64,000 bases of DNA from JACKCP01 sp034007295 (GTDB lineage: Bacteria; Desulfobacterota; Desulfobacteria; Desulfobacterales; JACKCP01): assembly GCA_034007295.1 (NCBI GenBank), contig JAVERC010000012.1, forward strand, positions 9,002-73,001, read 5' to 3'. Under the pieces are notes generated by a model. The model was given only the letters and a program-made list of their open reading frames with translations, was not told the DNA's origin and searched no databases. Positions 1-10,476 of the stretch are shown piece by piece; position 1 is the stretch's first letter; each line of letters begins with the position of its first letter. A program made the position numbers and the translations under genes.

Positions 1-2
1 AG

Positions 3-1331
3 CAGCAGGAACTTTACTTAAAATCTGACTTTTCTTTTTTTACCGGCCTTATTTTGCCTTATCCATGGGGAATTAAAACCTATGAACTGAACAAGGAATC
101 ACTTAAAAATAATATAATTGAACTTGATTCTGGTGAATTTATTTTTCAGGATACAACCATTGTATCATTCCCCAAAAATGCTGCTGCTGTTCCAAGGGTT
201 TTTGATCCATTAAAAATTAATCAGGACAAACCTGAAAAAATTTATTTAGGCATCAAAAAAATGTCTCAGTCTTCAATCAATGCCCACCAGACTGAAAACA
301 GCGAAAATTTAAATGAAACCTTTGCAAGATTTGTAATAAAAGGAATTCCTGATGAAGTAAAAGACCTTTATTCAAAAGGCAGTGAAGCACAAATTGAAAA
401 AATGACATATCTTTTAAAATTTTATTTTGAATCAGAACTTGAAAATCTTCAGAATTATTGTTTTTTCCCCATAGCAGTTATTGAAAAACAGGGAGACAAT
501 ATTTACTATAAAAATGATTTTATTCCCCCATTAATAAATGTTTCAGCATCTGAAAAAATTTTTAAACTTGTATACAATTTAAAAGAAAGCCTTTCAGCAA
601 GAGCAAGGCAGCTTGAGGAATACAAAAATCCCCTGGGAATGAAAAAGTCATCTTTTACTACAGAATATTTTATTTATCTCATGGCCCTGCAAACTTTAAA
701 CAGGCATCTTCCTTTATTAAATAATGTTTTGAAATTTTCAAATCTTCATCCATGGACTTTGTACAATATTCTTTGCCAGATTGCAGGTGAATTAAGCAGT
801 TTTTCAAATAGAATAAACTGCCTTGGTGAAACAAAAATCGGAACAAAGCTGATTTTGGAATATGACCATGAAAATCTATGGGAAATTTATTCTCAAATTT
901 CAAAACTTATTTTAGAACTTTTAGATGAAATAATAATTGGCCCGGAACATATTATTTTTCTTGAAAGAAATGAGGATGAATTTTTTGCGGAAATAAAAGA
1001 AGATATTTTTGACGGCCAAAATCTGTATTTTCTAATTGTAAAAACTTCTGAAGACAAAAATATACTTATTAAAAATATAAAAAATATTGCTAAACTTTCA
1101 TCCAAACAAACAATGGACATTCTTGTAGCAAGAGCTTTGCCTGGTATTGAAATGATTAATGAACCTTCACCGCCTTATGGAATACCTGGAAGACCTGATT
1201 CAACATATTTTAAAATAAATCATTTGGCATCATTATTTAAAAAAGTAAAACACGAAAAAAATATCTGCCTTTATTTTGAAGGTGCTCCAAAGGATATGAG
1301 ATGCGAACTTATTGTTATAAAAGGTGAATAA
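3..1331 (+). CDS. tssK: T6SS baseplate protein TssK, 5' end outside window
   Basis: TssK is the trimeric baseplate component that links the T6SS wedge complex to the TssJLM membrane complex. The frame is open from the first bases, giving QQELYLKSD ahead of the PYPWGI segment. This matches the family N-terminus, where an FQQQ-type motif precedes a PYPWG-type motif, so the gene begins upstream and the TTG at 54 is not the real start. About 443 residues are visible, close to full family length. It overlaps the next gene by one base (TAATG), indicating coupling with tssL. The family call is by motif recognition and by operon position directly before tssL and tssM. Confidence 0.88.
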   Translation, partial: QQELYLKSDFSFFTGLILPYPWGIKTYELNKESLKNNIIELDSGEFIFQDTTIVSFPKNAAAVPRVFDPLKINQDKPEKIYLGIKKMSQSSINAHQTENSENLNETFARFVIKGIPDEVKDLYSKGSEAQIEKMTYLLKFYFESELENLQNYCFFPIAVIEKQGDNIYYKNDFIPPLINVSASEKIFKLVYNLKESLSARARQLEEYKNPLGMKKSSFTTEYFIYLMALQTLNRHLPLLNNVLKFSNLHPWTLYNILCQIAGELSSFSNRINCLGETKIGTKLILEYDHENLWEIYSQISKLILELLDEIIIGPEHIIFLERNEDEFFAEIKEDIFDGQNLYFLIVKTSEDKNILIKNIKNIAKLSSKQTMDILVARALPGIEMINEPSPPYGIPGRPDSTYFKINHLASLFKKVKHEKNICLYFEGAPKDMRCELIVIKGE

Positions 1332-2023
1332 TGGAAACTTTGGATTTAGGCGGTAAAACACCAAGACTTATTGATTCATTTACAGAAATAATTACATATG
1401 TTTCATACTTTCTTGCAGATGTTGATAAAATCCAGCCTGAATTTGACAATATTAAAAATGACATAGACAAACTTTTCCTTGAGTCCCAAAAAAAAGCCAA
1501 AAACCAAAATATTAAAAATCTTGACTGGAAAAAAGGCTGTTTTCCAGTTGCAGCCTGGGTTGATGAAACAATTTTATGTTCCAACTGGAATTTCAGAGAT
1601 AAATGGAGAAAAAATCAGCTTCAGCTTAGATATTTTAAAACAACAAATGCAGGTGCAATTTTTTTTGAAAAACTTGAATCCTGCAATTCAAGGGAATTAA
1701 GGGAAATTTTTATTTACTGCCTTGCTCTTGGTTTCAAAGGCAAATTTTTTTCAGATGACGATTTTATAGAACTTTCTGAAGTTAAAGCAGACAATATTTT
1801 AAAATATTTTTCCAAAGATCAGGATATTAATATTCCAGAAACTCTTTTTCCTGAAGCCTATTGCAGTTACTCTGGTAAAATAAAAAAAAAGCAAAGAAAA
1901 ATTTCAAACTTTTTTATTTATAGTTTTTTTATAGGCGGCCCTCCACTTGCAGCAGTTTTTCTTTTTTATTTATGCAGCACTAAACTTGATGAACTTTTAA
2001 TTAATCTCAAAATAATCTGGTAA
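1331..2023 (+). CDS. tssL: T6SS inner-membrane protein TssL (DotU/IcmH family)
   Basis: A 230-aa protein with a cytoplasmic alpha-helical N-terminal domain and one hydrophobic segment near the C-terminus (about residues 195-220), the tail-anchored topology expected of short DotU/TssL proteins. The segment FPVAAWVDETIL is the conserved DotU core. No C-terminal OmpA-like peptidoglycan-binding domain is present, so anchoring to the wall must come from another protein. It sits between tssK and tssM with a 1-base overlap upstream and a 14-base gap downstream, the classical tssKLM order. Confidence 0.92.
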   Translation: METLDLGGKTPRLIDSFTEIITYVSYFLADVDKIQPEFDNIKNDIDKLFLESQKKAKNQNIKNLDWKKGCFPVAAWVDETILCSNWNFRDKWRKNQLQLRYFKTTNAGAIFFEKLESCNSRELREIFIYCLALGFKGKFFSDDDFIELSEVKADNILKYFSKDQDINIPETLFPEAYCSYSGKIKKKQRKISNFFIYSFFIGGPPLAAVFLFYLCSTKLDELLINLKIIW

Positions 2024-2037
2024 ACGGATGATAATTC

Positions 2038-5000
2038 ATGCTTAAAAAGGCTTTGAAATTAATCTTTTTTATTTTTCTTCTTACAGCAGCAGTATTTTTT
2101 ATATATTTTTATACATCTTCAAAAATGCTTCCCTGGTGGACTTCTGCAGTTATGGTATCTGGAATAATTGCACTGATTTTTGTTATTATTTTTTTAAAAA
2201 AATATTTAGCCAGAAAAAAAGAAAAAAAATTTATTGAAAAAATTATTTCACATGAAAGTTTTTATGAAAAAACTCCACAATCTGGTTTTGAAACAAATAA
2301 TATATCCGAAAAATGGCTTGAATCAGTTGAGCTTTTAAAAAAATCAAACCTTAAAAAAATCGGCAATCCCCTTTATGTTCTTCCATGGTACATGGTACTT
2401 GGTGAACCTGGATGCGGAAAAACCTCATGTATAAAAAATTCAGGTCTTTATCTTCCTGTAACTGAAATAAGCAAAACAGTTTCAGTTTCAGGCACAAAAA
2501 ACTTTGACTGGTGGTTTTTTCAGGAAGCAATTATCCTTGATACTGCCGGACGATATACAATCCCGGTTGATGAACAAAATGATCTAAGGGAATGGCAGAA
2601 TTTTCTTACCCTTGTATGTAAATACAGGAAAAAAGAACCTCTAAACGGAATCATTGCTGCAATATCTGCTGAGGATTTACTGAAAAAATCAAGTGAAAAC
2701 CTCAATGAAACAGGCCATGGCATTAGGAAAAGAATAGATCAGATCATGCGTGCCATGGGTTCAAAAATTCCTGTTTATATTATGGTAACAAAAACAGACC
2801 TGATTAATGGAATGACTGATTTTTCAATGTCTCTTCATGAATCTTCACTTACCCAGGCAATGGGGTTTTCAAACCCGGATGAAAATTCAGACTACAGGTT
2901 TTTTTTGGATAAGGCATTTAATGCTATAGCCCAAAGACTCAAAGATATAAGGCTTTTAATTGCCAACAAGTCTGGAATGGAAAGCCCTGGATTTTTGATT
3001 TTTCCTGAGGAATTTGAAAAAATTTACAATGGTCTTGAAGCATTTTTAAAAGGAATTTTTGAAAAAAATCATTACCAGGAAGATCCAATGTTTAGAGGGA
3101 TTTATTTTTCATCAGCTCTTCAAAACCAAAATCCCGAATCAGAATTTATAAAAAATTTTAATTTTATTGAAAAAGCAGTTTCACTCAGCAAAAAAAATAT
3201 CAGAAAAAGTATTTTTCTTACTGATTTTTTTAAAACCGTAATTACAAAAGACAGAAATATTTTTTATCCAATAAAAGAATTTTTAAAATGGAAAAAGATA
3301 ACAGCAGGTATTGGAATAATCTCATGGATAATGATTTTTGTATTTATTTGTGGAATTATAGGACTTTCCTTTTGGAATAATTCAAAAAATCTTTTGTTTG
3401 TTTCACAAAATATCAATTTATCTAAAAAATTGTCAGACGATATTTCTGTAAAGCTAATTGAACTAAACGATTTAAGGGAGAAAATAAGGATACTTGAACA
3501 AAGAAACAAAACATTTCTTCCTTCTTTTCTTGAATTTGATCATTCAAAAAAAACAGAGGAAAAACTTAAACAAAGTTTTTCTAATGATTTTAAAACAATT
3601 TTTTTATCAGAGCTTGATAAAAATATAAGTAGTTATGTAAATAAAATTAATTACAGGTCAAACAGCGTAGTTACTGCAAAATATATAGAACATTTAATTT
3701 CAAGAATTATTATTTTAGAAAACTTAAAATCTGATTCTTTTTTTAAAACAAGTGACAACGCTATTATAAATCCCCATCTTTCAGTAATTTTTCCAAATAT
3801 CAATAAGGAAATATACAGTTATTTTATAAATTCATATATTGATTTCATAAAATGGAATAACGAAAACGATTATAAAGATATTAATATTTTAAGGCTTAGA
3901 AATACTATTGAGGAAATTATACAAAAAAAAGGCCAGAACCTTTTCTGGATAGCTGAAAAAAATATTAAATACAATACATTATATGATCTTGGGTTTTTCT
4001 GGGGTAAAAATTTAGAGTCTACAAATATTTATGTAGATCCTGCATTTACTGTTTCAGGTAAAAAAGAACTGGAACTTTTTTTAAATAACCTGAAAAAAGT
4101 TTTAGAAAATGATAGGCTAATCAGCCAGATGGAAAAAGAATTTTATATCTGGTATGAAGAAAAATTTTTAAATGAGTGGCTAAATTTTGCTCTTTCCTTT
4201 CCAGCTGCTCAAAAACTTCTTGTATTAAGAGAAGATTTCAAAAATAAGGCTTTGGAAATGACCATGCCTGAAAATCCATATTTTAATCTTATAAAAACAA
4301 TTGACAATGAAACAAAATTTATAAATCAACCTCCAATATGGCTTTTAAATTTAAGGCATCTTGTAAAGGCTTCACAAATAATCCCTGAAAATGAAAAAAA
4401 AGGCTTAATAGATAATTTAAAAAACAATAAAAATAAAGTTGTAATAAAACTTAATCCTTTTAATGCTGAAGAGAAAAAAACAATTTTTGATGTATCTGAC
4501 ATATATCATGAATACCTTAAATCACTTGAAAGTCTAAGGCCTGTTACCCAGTCTGCAGGTGATGCCTATGCACAGACATCTTTACTTTTTACAACCGAAC
4601 CAGGCAAAAAAGGATCAGATTCAGATTTTTACAAGGCAAATGACAATTTTTTAATGCTTATAAATGAACTTAGAAAATCAGGTGATACTGAAATTTTAAA
4701 ACTTCTTTTAAAGGGTCCGCTTGATTTTTTGACTATGTACTCGGTAAGAGAAACATCATGCCTTCTTCAGGAAAAATGGGATGAACTTGTTATTGGCCCT
4801 TGTTCAGGCATTAATGATTATAAAATTCCATATCTGGTTTTTAACAAGGAAAACGGTTTTTTATGGGATTTTTTAAACGGCCCGGGAAAACCATTTATAG
4901 GCAGAAATCAAAACGGTTTTTTTGCAAACTCTTCATTCAAAAATAAAATTGATTTTAATCCTGATTTCTTAAAATACATTTCCAAAGGATCTGAAACAAT

Positions 5001-5460
5001 TGTCCAGACTGAACCGTTTTACTATGTTGATATAAAGACTCTTCCCCTTGATATAAATAATGACGCGTCAATAAAGCCCTATGGTGTAATTTTAAGGCTT
5101 AATTGTCTTGAAAATAAATCTGTTCTTGAAAATTATAATTATCCAGATGATTTTCAATTCAAATGGTCACCTGCATCATGCGGAGACACTGAACTTGAAA
5201 TCAAATTTAAAAATTTCAGCCTTATAAAAAAATATATTGGGAATCTTGGATTTGCAGAATTTTTAAATGATTTTAAAGACGGAGTAAAAGTATTTGAGCC
5301 AAAAGATTTTGAAGCAGATCAAAAAATGCTTGAATCCTTTAAAATTAAAAAAATTATTGTTTCATACAATATTAAAAACAGCATTGAAGTAATTAAACTT
5401 CTTCAAAAAACTCCTGAAAAAATACCTCCAAAAATAGCAGATTGCTGGGGTAAAGAATAA
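2038..5460 (+). CDS. tssM: T6SS membrane-complex protein TssM (IcmF family)
   Basis: TssM spans the inner membrane and periplasm and forms the trans-envelope channel with TssL and TssJ. The 1140-aa protein has two N-terminal membrane segments (about 8-25 and 38-54), a cytoplasmic GTPase-like domain with a Walker A motif GEPGCGKT at 122-129 and a DTAGR Walker B-like motif near 170, then a third membrane segment around 420-445 and a large periplasmic domain. Length and topology fit the family. The intact Walker A suggests a nucleotide-binding variant. No tssJ lipoprotein was recognised in the window. Confidence 0.95.
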   Translation: MLKKALKLIFFIFLLTAAVFFIYFYTSSKMLPWWTSAVMVSGIIALIFVIIFLKKYLARKKEKKFIEKIISHESFYEKTPQSGFETNNISEKWLESVELLKKSNLKKIGNPLYVLPWYMVLGEPGCGKTSCIKNSGLYLPVTEISKTVSVSGTKNFDWWFFQEAIILDTAGRYTIPVDEQNDLREWQNFLTLVCKYRKKEPLNGIIAAISAEDLLKKSSENLNETGHGIRKRIDQIMRAMGSKIPVYIMVTKTDLINGMTDFSMSLHESSLTQAMGFSNPDENSDYRFFLDKAFNAIAQRLKDIRLLIANKSGMESPGFLIFPEEFEKIYNGLEAFLKGIFEKNHYQEDPMFRGIYFSSALQNQNPESEFIKNFNFIEKAVSLSKKNIRKSIFLTDFFKTVITKDRNIFYPIKEFLKWKKITAGIGIISWIMIFVFICGIIGLSFWNNSKNLLFVSQNINLSKKLSDDISVKLIELNDLREKIRILEQRNKTFLPSFLEFDHSKKTEEKLKQSFSNDFKTIFLSELDKNISSYVNKINYRSNSVVTAKYIEHLISRIIILENLKSDSFFKTSDNAIINPHLSVIFPNINKEIYSYFINSYIDFIKWNNENDYKDINILRLRNTIEEIIQKKGQNLFWIAEKNIKYNTLYDLGFFWGKNLESTNIYVDPAFTVSGKKELELFLNNLKKVLENDRLISQMEKEFYIWYEEKFLNEWLNFALSFPAAQKLLVLREDFKNKALEMTMPENPYFNLIKTIDNETKFINQPPIWLLNLRHLVKASQIIPENEKKGLIDNLKNNKNKVVIKLNPFNAEEKKTIFDVSDIYHEYLKSLESLRPVTQSAGDAYAQTSLLFTTEPGKKGSDSDFYKANDNFLMLINELRKSGDTEILKLLLKGPLDFLTMYSVRETSCLLQEKWDELVIGPCSGINDYKIPYLVFNKENGFLWDFLNGPGKPFIGRNQNGFFANSSFKNKIDFNPDFLKYISKGSETIVQTEPFYYVDIKTLPLDINNDASIKPYGVILRLNCLENKSVLENYNYPDDFQFKWSPASCGDTELEIKFKNFSLIKKYIGNLGFAEFLNDFKDGVKVFEPKDFEADQKMLESFKIKKIIVSYNIKNSIEVIKLLQKTPEKIPPKIADCWGKE

Positions 5461-5461
5461 T

Positions 5462-6145
5462 ATGTCTTCATTTGAAAATGAAATTTTTATTTGGGGCAAG
5501 CACAAAAGTTTTCCAGACTTTATTAAAATTTCAGATAATAACAAGTACCTTTTAGAAATAGAAAAGGTTTTTGACAATTCTTTGTATTTTTCATCTTTAA
5601 GCTCAACAAAGATAATTTTTTATATTTTTCATAAAAAAAAAGGATTTATTACAGGTGCAGTTTTGCAAAGTATGGACTCAAAATTAAGAAACAGCCCTTT
5701 TTTAATAGGTATAAGGTATAAAACAATTAATTATCTAAAAAAATGGAATAACCTTTTTTTATCAGGATTTCAGATTTTTGAAAATGCAGATAAAATTGTT
5801 AATAAAGAATTTGATAATATCAATTCTTTTAAAAAGGAAGCTTTTGCAACAAAAAAAATTAGATTTTCTGAAACTTTTTTATTTGTTTCAGATGATAAAA
5901 TAAAAAAGTTTGTTTTTGAAAATATAAAAAAAGAAAAAGAAAATTTAAACAAGCAAAAATTAATGGTTTTTAAAGTTGAAAAAGAGAAAAAAAATGATAT
6001 TCTCAAAATATTATATCATATTGAAAAATTAACAAATATTACTCCTTTTTCTTTTTTTTTAAGAGAAAATACCAACAATTTTCAATTGTCTTTTTTTTAC
6101 AGAAAATTTTCATATAAAGATTTGACAAACATCTGGTTAAGCTGA
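5462..6145 (+). CDS. tagF: T6SS-associated TagF-like protein
   Basis: A 227-aa protein starting one base after tssM stops. Its N-terminal IWGKHKSFPDF and the later GAVLQSMDSKLRNSPFLIG segment match the pattern of the TagF family (a GK.P..PDF/GDF opening and a SvD..gR.FPL-like core). TagF proteins act as post-translational repressors of T6SS assembly in systems studied elsewhere. Here there is no PpkA-type kinase next to it, but a PP2C phosphatase lies about 20 kb downstream. The C-terminal half is Lys- and Phe-rich and diverged, so the call is moderate. Confidence 0.65.
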   Translation: MSSFENEIFIWGKHKSFPDFIKISDNNKYLLEIEKVFDNSLYFSSLSSTKIIFYIFHKKKGFITGAVLQSMDSKLRNSPFLIGIRYKTINYLKKWNNLFLSGFQIFENADKIVNKEFDNINSFKKEAFATKKIRFSETFLFVSDDKIKKFVFENIKKEKENLNKQKLMVFKVEKEKKNDILKILYHIEKLTNITPFSFFLRENTNNFQLSFFYRKFSYKDLTNIWLS

Positions 6146-6168
6146 TTCTAAAAAAATAAGGAATTGAA

Positions 6169-7806
6169 ATGGTTTCTGATTCTTTAGGAAAAATACCTAT
6201 TACCAAAGAAAACCCTTGCGGAATTGATATTACCTATGAACCTGAATTTGAAGAGCTTCAGCAAGAAATTGACAAGCTGTCCATTGTTTCCTCAAATCCC
6301 GAAGGTGTTGACTGGGGAAAAGTTGTAAATTTAAGTGAATTGATTTTAAAAGAAAAATCTAAAAACCTTCTTGTTGCAGTTTATCTTTCGCAAGGTCTCA
6401 TTAAAACAAAGGGTTTTGAAGGTTTTTTAACAGGTACAAAAATAATTTCAGATATTTTAGAAAACTATTGGGATTCTTTTTTCCCTCCTCCAAAAAGAAA
6501 AAAAGGAAGAAGCAATTCAATCAGATGGTGGTATGAAAAAACAGATTTGTATCTTAAAAATATAGATCCTGAATTTAGAATAAATAAAGAAGATGCAAAT
6601 TTTCTTATCAAGCAAATAAAAGCCCTTGATTCTCTTTTATCCGAAAAATTTGAAGATTCTCCAATCTTAAATACCATTATTCAAAATGTTCAAAAAATTC
6701 CGTTTAATTTGGAAAAGGAAGACGCAAAAATAGATGAAATACCAAAACCATCAAAGGCTGAAAAAATTGAAAATAATGAAAGCCAAAATATTCCCCAAAC
6801 AATTAAGGAAAGTTTAAAAAAGGAAAGCCCTGAAAAAGAAAATTTATCAAATAAAGTTTTGCCAGAACAAGTTAATTCAGAATTAATCAAAAATGACAAA
6901 GATGCTGCAAAAGCCTTAAAACAAGGCTTTGATATACTTGTAAAAACATGTAATTATTATTTTTTTAAAGATATTTCAAATCCTGTTTCCTATAAAATTT
7001 CAAGACTTTACACCTGGGCTCAGATTGAGCAGCTTCCAGTGACAGAAAAAAACAATAAAACCCTTCTGCCCCCCCCTGACTCAGCAATAAAAAAATCAAT
7101 TGAAAACATGATTTTTTCTAAAAATTATGAAAGTGCGGTTATTACTTCAGAAAATAATTTAAGAAATTATATATTCTGGCTTGATCTGAACAGATATTCT
7201 GCTGCTGCTTTAGGTGAAATGGGAGAAAAATATTTAAAAGCAAAAATAACAATAGAAACAGAAACTTCAGGTTTTATAAAAAAGTTTATTAATCTTGAAA
7301 ATTTTTGTTTTTCTGATGGAACTCCTTTTGCAGATAATGAAACAAAGTCTTGGCTCAAATCAATATCAGGTCAAACTGAAAAAAGTGACGAGTCCTTTAG
7401 TGTCTGCGGTGATGAAGTTTATTTAAAAGTTCTTGAAATTCAAAAAAAAGCAGAAATTTTTTTTAAAAATAAAAAATTATATGAAGCAGTTTTTTTATTT
7501 GAAAATGGACTTTTAGAGGCAAAATCATTAAGGGAAAAAATTTTATTGAGAATTTACCTTTCAAAATTTTTTTCAGATATTGGAAAACCTCAATTGTCAT
7601 TTCCACATCTTCAAAAAATTGAAGAAGCTATTAATGATTTTAGGCTCGAGGAATTTGAACCGGAAATTGCAGTTTTAGGTTATACCTTAATTTATAAAGC
7701 ATACAAGCTTTCCAACAATGAAACACTGGTTTCAAAAAGCAGTTATTACCTTGATAAAATTTCTGTAATTAAACCTGCTAAAGGATTCAGACTTGATGAT
7801 TCTTAG
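6169..7806 (+). CDS. tssA: T6SS cap/baseplate protein TssA
   Basis: A 545-aa protein with the ImpA N-terminal domain: the opening GKIPITKENPCGIDI, then DWGKVVNLSELILKEKSKNL (about 50-70) and the YWDSFFPPP segment are hallmark TssA motifs. A charged, Lys/Glu/Pro-rich linker follows (about 170-240), and the C-terminal half (about 245-540) is a VasJ-like helical domain including residues compatible with TPR-like packing. TssA primes sheath and tube polymerisation at the baseplate. It lies between tagF and the sheath genes. Confidence 0.88.
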   Translation: MVSDSLGKIPITKENPCGIDITYEPEFEELQQEIDKLSIVSSNPEGVDWGKVVNLSELILKEKSKNLLVAVYLSQGLIKTKGFEGFLTGTKIISDILENYWDSFFPPPKRKKGRSNSIRWWYEKTDLYLKNIDPEFRINKEDANFLIKQIKALDSLLSEKFEDSPILNTIIQNVQKIPFNLEKEDAKIDEIPKPSKAEKIENNESQNIPQTIKESLKKESPEKENLSNKVLPEQVNSELIKNDKDAAKALKQGFDILVKTCNYYFFKDISNPVSYKISRLYTWAQIEQLPVTEKNNKTLLPPPDSAIKKSIENMIFSKNYESAVITSENNLRNYIFWLDLNRYSAAALGEMGEKYLKAKITIETETSGFIKKFINLENFCFSDGTPFADNETKSWLKSISGQTEKSDESFSVCGDEVYLKVLEIQKKAEIFFKNKKLYEAVFLFENGLLEAKSLREKILLRIYLSKFFSDIGKPQLSFPHLQKIEEAINDFRLEEFEPEIAVLGYTLIYKAYKLSNNETLVSKSSYYLDKISVIKPAKGFRLDDS

Positions 7807-7864
7807 TTTTAAAAATCGGCTGAAATAAACTTTTTAATAAAAAATAACAAAATAGGGAGGAAAA

Positions 7865-8344
7865 ATGGAACAGTCCATAGCTCCAAAAGAAAGAGTAAAC
7901 ATTACATATAAGCCAGCAACCGGAGATGCAAAAGAAGAAGTTGAGCTGCCGCTTAAAATTCTTGTGATGGGAGATTTTACTCTTAAACAGGACAATCGTG
8001 CAGTTGAAGACAGAGAACCAATAAATATCAACAAAGATAATTTTAATGATGTACTAAAAGCACAAAATCTTGAAGCTTCATTTGCTGTGAAAAACAAATT
8101 GTCTGACAGTAGTGAGGAAGATATTCCTGTTAACCTCAAATTTGAAACCATAAGAGATTTTGAACCAGACAATATAGTTGCAAAAGTTCCAGAACTTAAA
8201 GCTCTTATGGAATTACGTGAGGCTCTGACAGCTCTTAAAGGGCCGCTTGGCAACCTTCCTGATTTTAGAAAAAAACTTCAGGAAGCAGTAAGCGATGAAG
8301 GCATAAGAGAAAAAATACTCAAAGAACTTGGATTAGATAAGTAA
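7865..8344 (+). CDS. tssB: T6SS contractile sheath small subunit TssB (VipA)
   Basis: A 159-aa protein with the VipA pattern: N-terminal APKERVNITYKP, then LPLKILVMGDFT and a central NFNDVL segment. It forms the heterodimeric sheath subunit with TssC, encoded 14 bases downstream. A strong ribosome binding site (AGGGAGG, 7853-7859) precedes the ATG, much stronger than those of the upstream genes. That fits the high copy number needed for sheath subunits. Confidence 0.96.
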   Translation: MEQSIAPKERVNITYKPATGDAKEEVELPLKILVMGDFTLKQDNRAVEDREPININKDNFNDVLKAQNLEASFAVKNKLSDSSEEDIPVNLKFETIRDFEPDNIVAKVPELKALMELREALTALKGPLGNLPDFRKKLQEAVSDEGIREKILKELGLDK

Positions 8345-8358
8345 ATCAGGAGATATAT

Positions 8359-9846
8359 ATGGCTGAAGAAGAAAAAAAAATTCAACAAAAAGAAGCAGTT
8401 TCTGAAGTAAAAGAAAGTTCTCTTCTTGATCAGATAATTGAGGCAACAAAAGTAAAGCCGCAGGATGAAGCATATTCAATTACAAGAACAGGCGTTCAGG
8501 CATTTATTGATGAGCTCTTAAAACCTGAAAGGGAAGGCGTAAAGATCGGCAAGGCACTTGTAGATGATATGATTGCAAACCTTGATTCAAAAATTTCTCT
8601 TCAAGTCAATGAAATTTTGCATAATGAATCTTTCCAAAAGCTTGAATCCTCATGGAGATCTCTTAAATATCTTATAGACAACACTGATTTTCGAGAAAAT
8701 ATTAAGATTTCAATTTTAAATGTAAGCAAAAATGATTTAATGGATGATTTTGAAGATTCCCCTGAAATACCACAATCAGGACTTTACAAAACAATTTATA
8801 CAGAGGAATACGGGCAGTTTGGCGGACAGCCATATGGTGCAGTAATTGGAAACTATGATTTCGGCCCAGGTCCTCAGGATATAAAGCTTCTTCAAAACAT
8901 TGCAAGTGTTTCTGCAATGTCCCATGCACCATTTATTGCAGCAGCAGGGCCTGAATTTTTTGGAATTGAAACTTTTGATGAACTCCCTAATTTAAAAGAC
9001 CTTGAAGCAATATTTGAAGGACCTCAATATGCAAAATGGAAAAGCTTTAGAAATTCAGAAGATGCAAGATATGTCGGGCTTACTTTGCCCAAATTCATGT
9101 TAAGACTTCCATACGGCCAGGATACAATACCTGTAAAATCTTTTTCATATAAAGAAGATGTATCAGGAGGAAACAATGGCTTTTTATGGGGAAACGCAGC
9201 CTTTACCTTTGCAACCAGGATAACAGACAGCTTTGCAAAATACCGCTGGTGTGCAAACATAATAGGCCCCCAGGGAGGAGGAAGTGTTGAAAATCTTCCT
9301 GTTTATAATTTTGAATCAATGGGTTCAACCCAAACCAAAATCCCAACCCAGGTTTTATTATCTGAAAGAAAAGAATTTGAACTTGCAGAACAGGGTTTTA
9401 TTGGTCTTACAATGAGAAAAGGAAGCGATAATGCTGCTTTTTTCTCTGCAAATTCCTGTCAGAAACCAAAATTTTTCGGAAACAACCCTGAAGATAAAGA
9501 AGCAGAAATGAACTACAAACTTGGGACTCAGCTTCCCTATATGTTTGTTGTAAACAGACTTTCTCATTACATAAAAGTAATACAAAGAGAAAACATAGGC
9601 ACATGGAAGCAAAGAGGTGACCTTGAAGACGAATTGTCAAAATGGCTGCGTCAATATGTTGCAGATCAGGAAAATCCTGCACCAGGAGTAAGATCAAGGC
9701 GTCCATTAAGAAAAGCAGAAATAAGTGTAAATGATGTCGCAGGAGACCCTGGATGGTATTCTGTTACAATGAAAGTAATGCCTCATTTTAAATATATGGG
9801 AGCAAATTTCACACTTTCTCTTGTTGGAAAACTGGATAAAAATTAA
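8359..9846 (+). CDS. tssC: T6SS contractile sheath large subunit TssC (VipB)
   Basis: A 495-aa protein of typical TssC length. Recognisable segments include the SSWRSLKYL motif, GNYDFGPGPQD and LPKFMLRLPYG in the centre, and a C-terminal PHFKYMGANFTLSLVGKL, which is nearly invariant in the family. The C-terminal region interacts with ClpV in disassembly, and clpV is present at 13736. It follows tssB with an AGGAG ribosome binding site and is followed by a 141-base gap before hcp. Confidence 0.97.
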   Translation: MAEEEKKIQQKEAVSEVKESSLLDQIIEATKVKPQDEAYSITRTGVQAFIDELLKPEREGVKIGKALVDDMIANLDSKISLQVNEILHNESFQKLESSWRSLKYLIDNTDFRENIKISILNVSKNDLMDDFEDSPEIPQSGLYKTIYTEEYGQFGGQPYGAVIGNYDFGPGPQDIKLLQNIASVSAMSHAPFIAAAGPEFFGIETFDELPNLKDLEAIFEGPQYAKWKSFRNSEDARYVGLTLPKFMLRLPYGQDTIPVKSFSYKEDVSGGNNGFLWGNAAFTFATRITDSFAKYRWCANIIGPQGGGSVENLPVYNFESMGSTQTKIPTQVLLSERKEFELAEQGFIGLTMRKGSDNAAFFSANSCQKPKFFGNNPEDKEAEMNYKLGTQLPYMFVVNRLSHYIKVIQRENIGTWKQRGDLEDELSKWLRQYVADQENPAPGVRSRRPLRKAEISVNDVAGDPGWYSVTMKVMPHFKYMGANFTLSLVGKLDKN

Positions 9847-9987
9847 ACCTTAAAATAAATTAGCATACATAAGGTTAAATTTTTTTGAACTGAACGAAAT
9901 TATAATTTTGTTAAATCAGGAAATAAAATTTTAAAAAGTCTTTATCAGTTTTATAAAAAAACAACTTTAATTTAAGGAGACTTAGCC

Positions 9988-10476
9988 ATGGCAATGACCG
10001 CATACATGAACCTTGAAGGTATGAATCAGGGAAAAATTGAAGGCGGATGCACACAATCTGGAAGAGAATCAATGATTCTTGTCTTTGGTGTTGATCATAA
10101 TGTAGAAATTCCAAAAGATACACATACAGGGCTTCCTACAGGACAAAGGATTCACCATCCTCTTCTCATCACAAAAGAAATAGACAAATCTTCTCCTCTT
10201 TTGTATCAGGCCTGCTGCAGCGGGGAACAATTCAAGGAAGTTTCTTTAAGCTATTACAGAATAAATGAAAAAGGCCAGGAAGAACATTATTACTCAATCA
10301 AGCTGCAAAATGCCATAATAGTAAGCATGAGAACTTATAAACCTTTAACATTTTTAGAAGAAAACAAGCCTTATAAAGACATGGAAGATGTTCAGTTTAC
10401 CTATGAAAAAATAATATGGACATATGAATCAGACGGAATAGAATCCGAAGATTCATGGAAAACACCAAAAGCATAA
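9988..10476 (+). CDS. hcp: T6SS inner tube protein Hcp (TssD)
   Basis: A 162-aa Hcp: MAMTAYMNLEGM at the start, IEGGCTQSGRESM and the GLPTGQRIHHPLLITKEIDKSSPLL region are family signatures. Hexamers stack inside the sheath and can carry small effectors. A TAAGGAG ribosome binding site (9974-9980) supports the start. The gene is set apart by gaps of 141 bases upstream and 112 bases downstream (to the tssE ATG), so it may have its own promoter and processing signals. The downstream gap contains AAAAGGCCTTTT near a T-rich tract, but no convincing terminator. Confidence 0.96.
   Translation: MAMTAYMNLEGMNQGKIEGGCTQSGRESMILVFGVDHNVEIPKDTHTGLPTGQRIHHPLLITKEIDKSSPLLYQACCSGEQFKEVSLSYYRINEKGQEEHYYSIKLQNAIIVSMRTYKPLTFLEENKPYKDMEDVQFTYEKIIWTYESDGIESEDSWKTPKA

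Noticed and set aside
9860..9905. Fragment of repeat family A upstream of hcp (AAGGTTAAATTTTT and GAACTGAACGAA)
   Set aside because: Only two short AT-rich blocks match, without either inverted end; chance similarity cannot be excluded.
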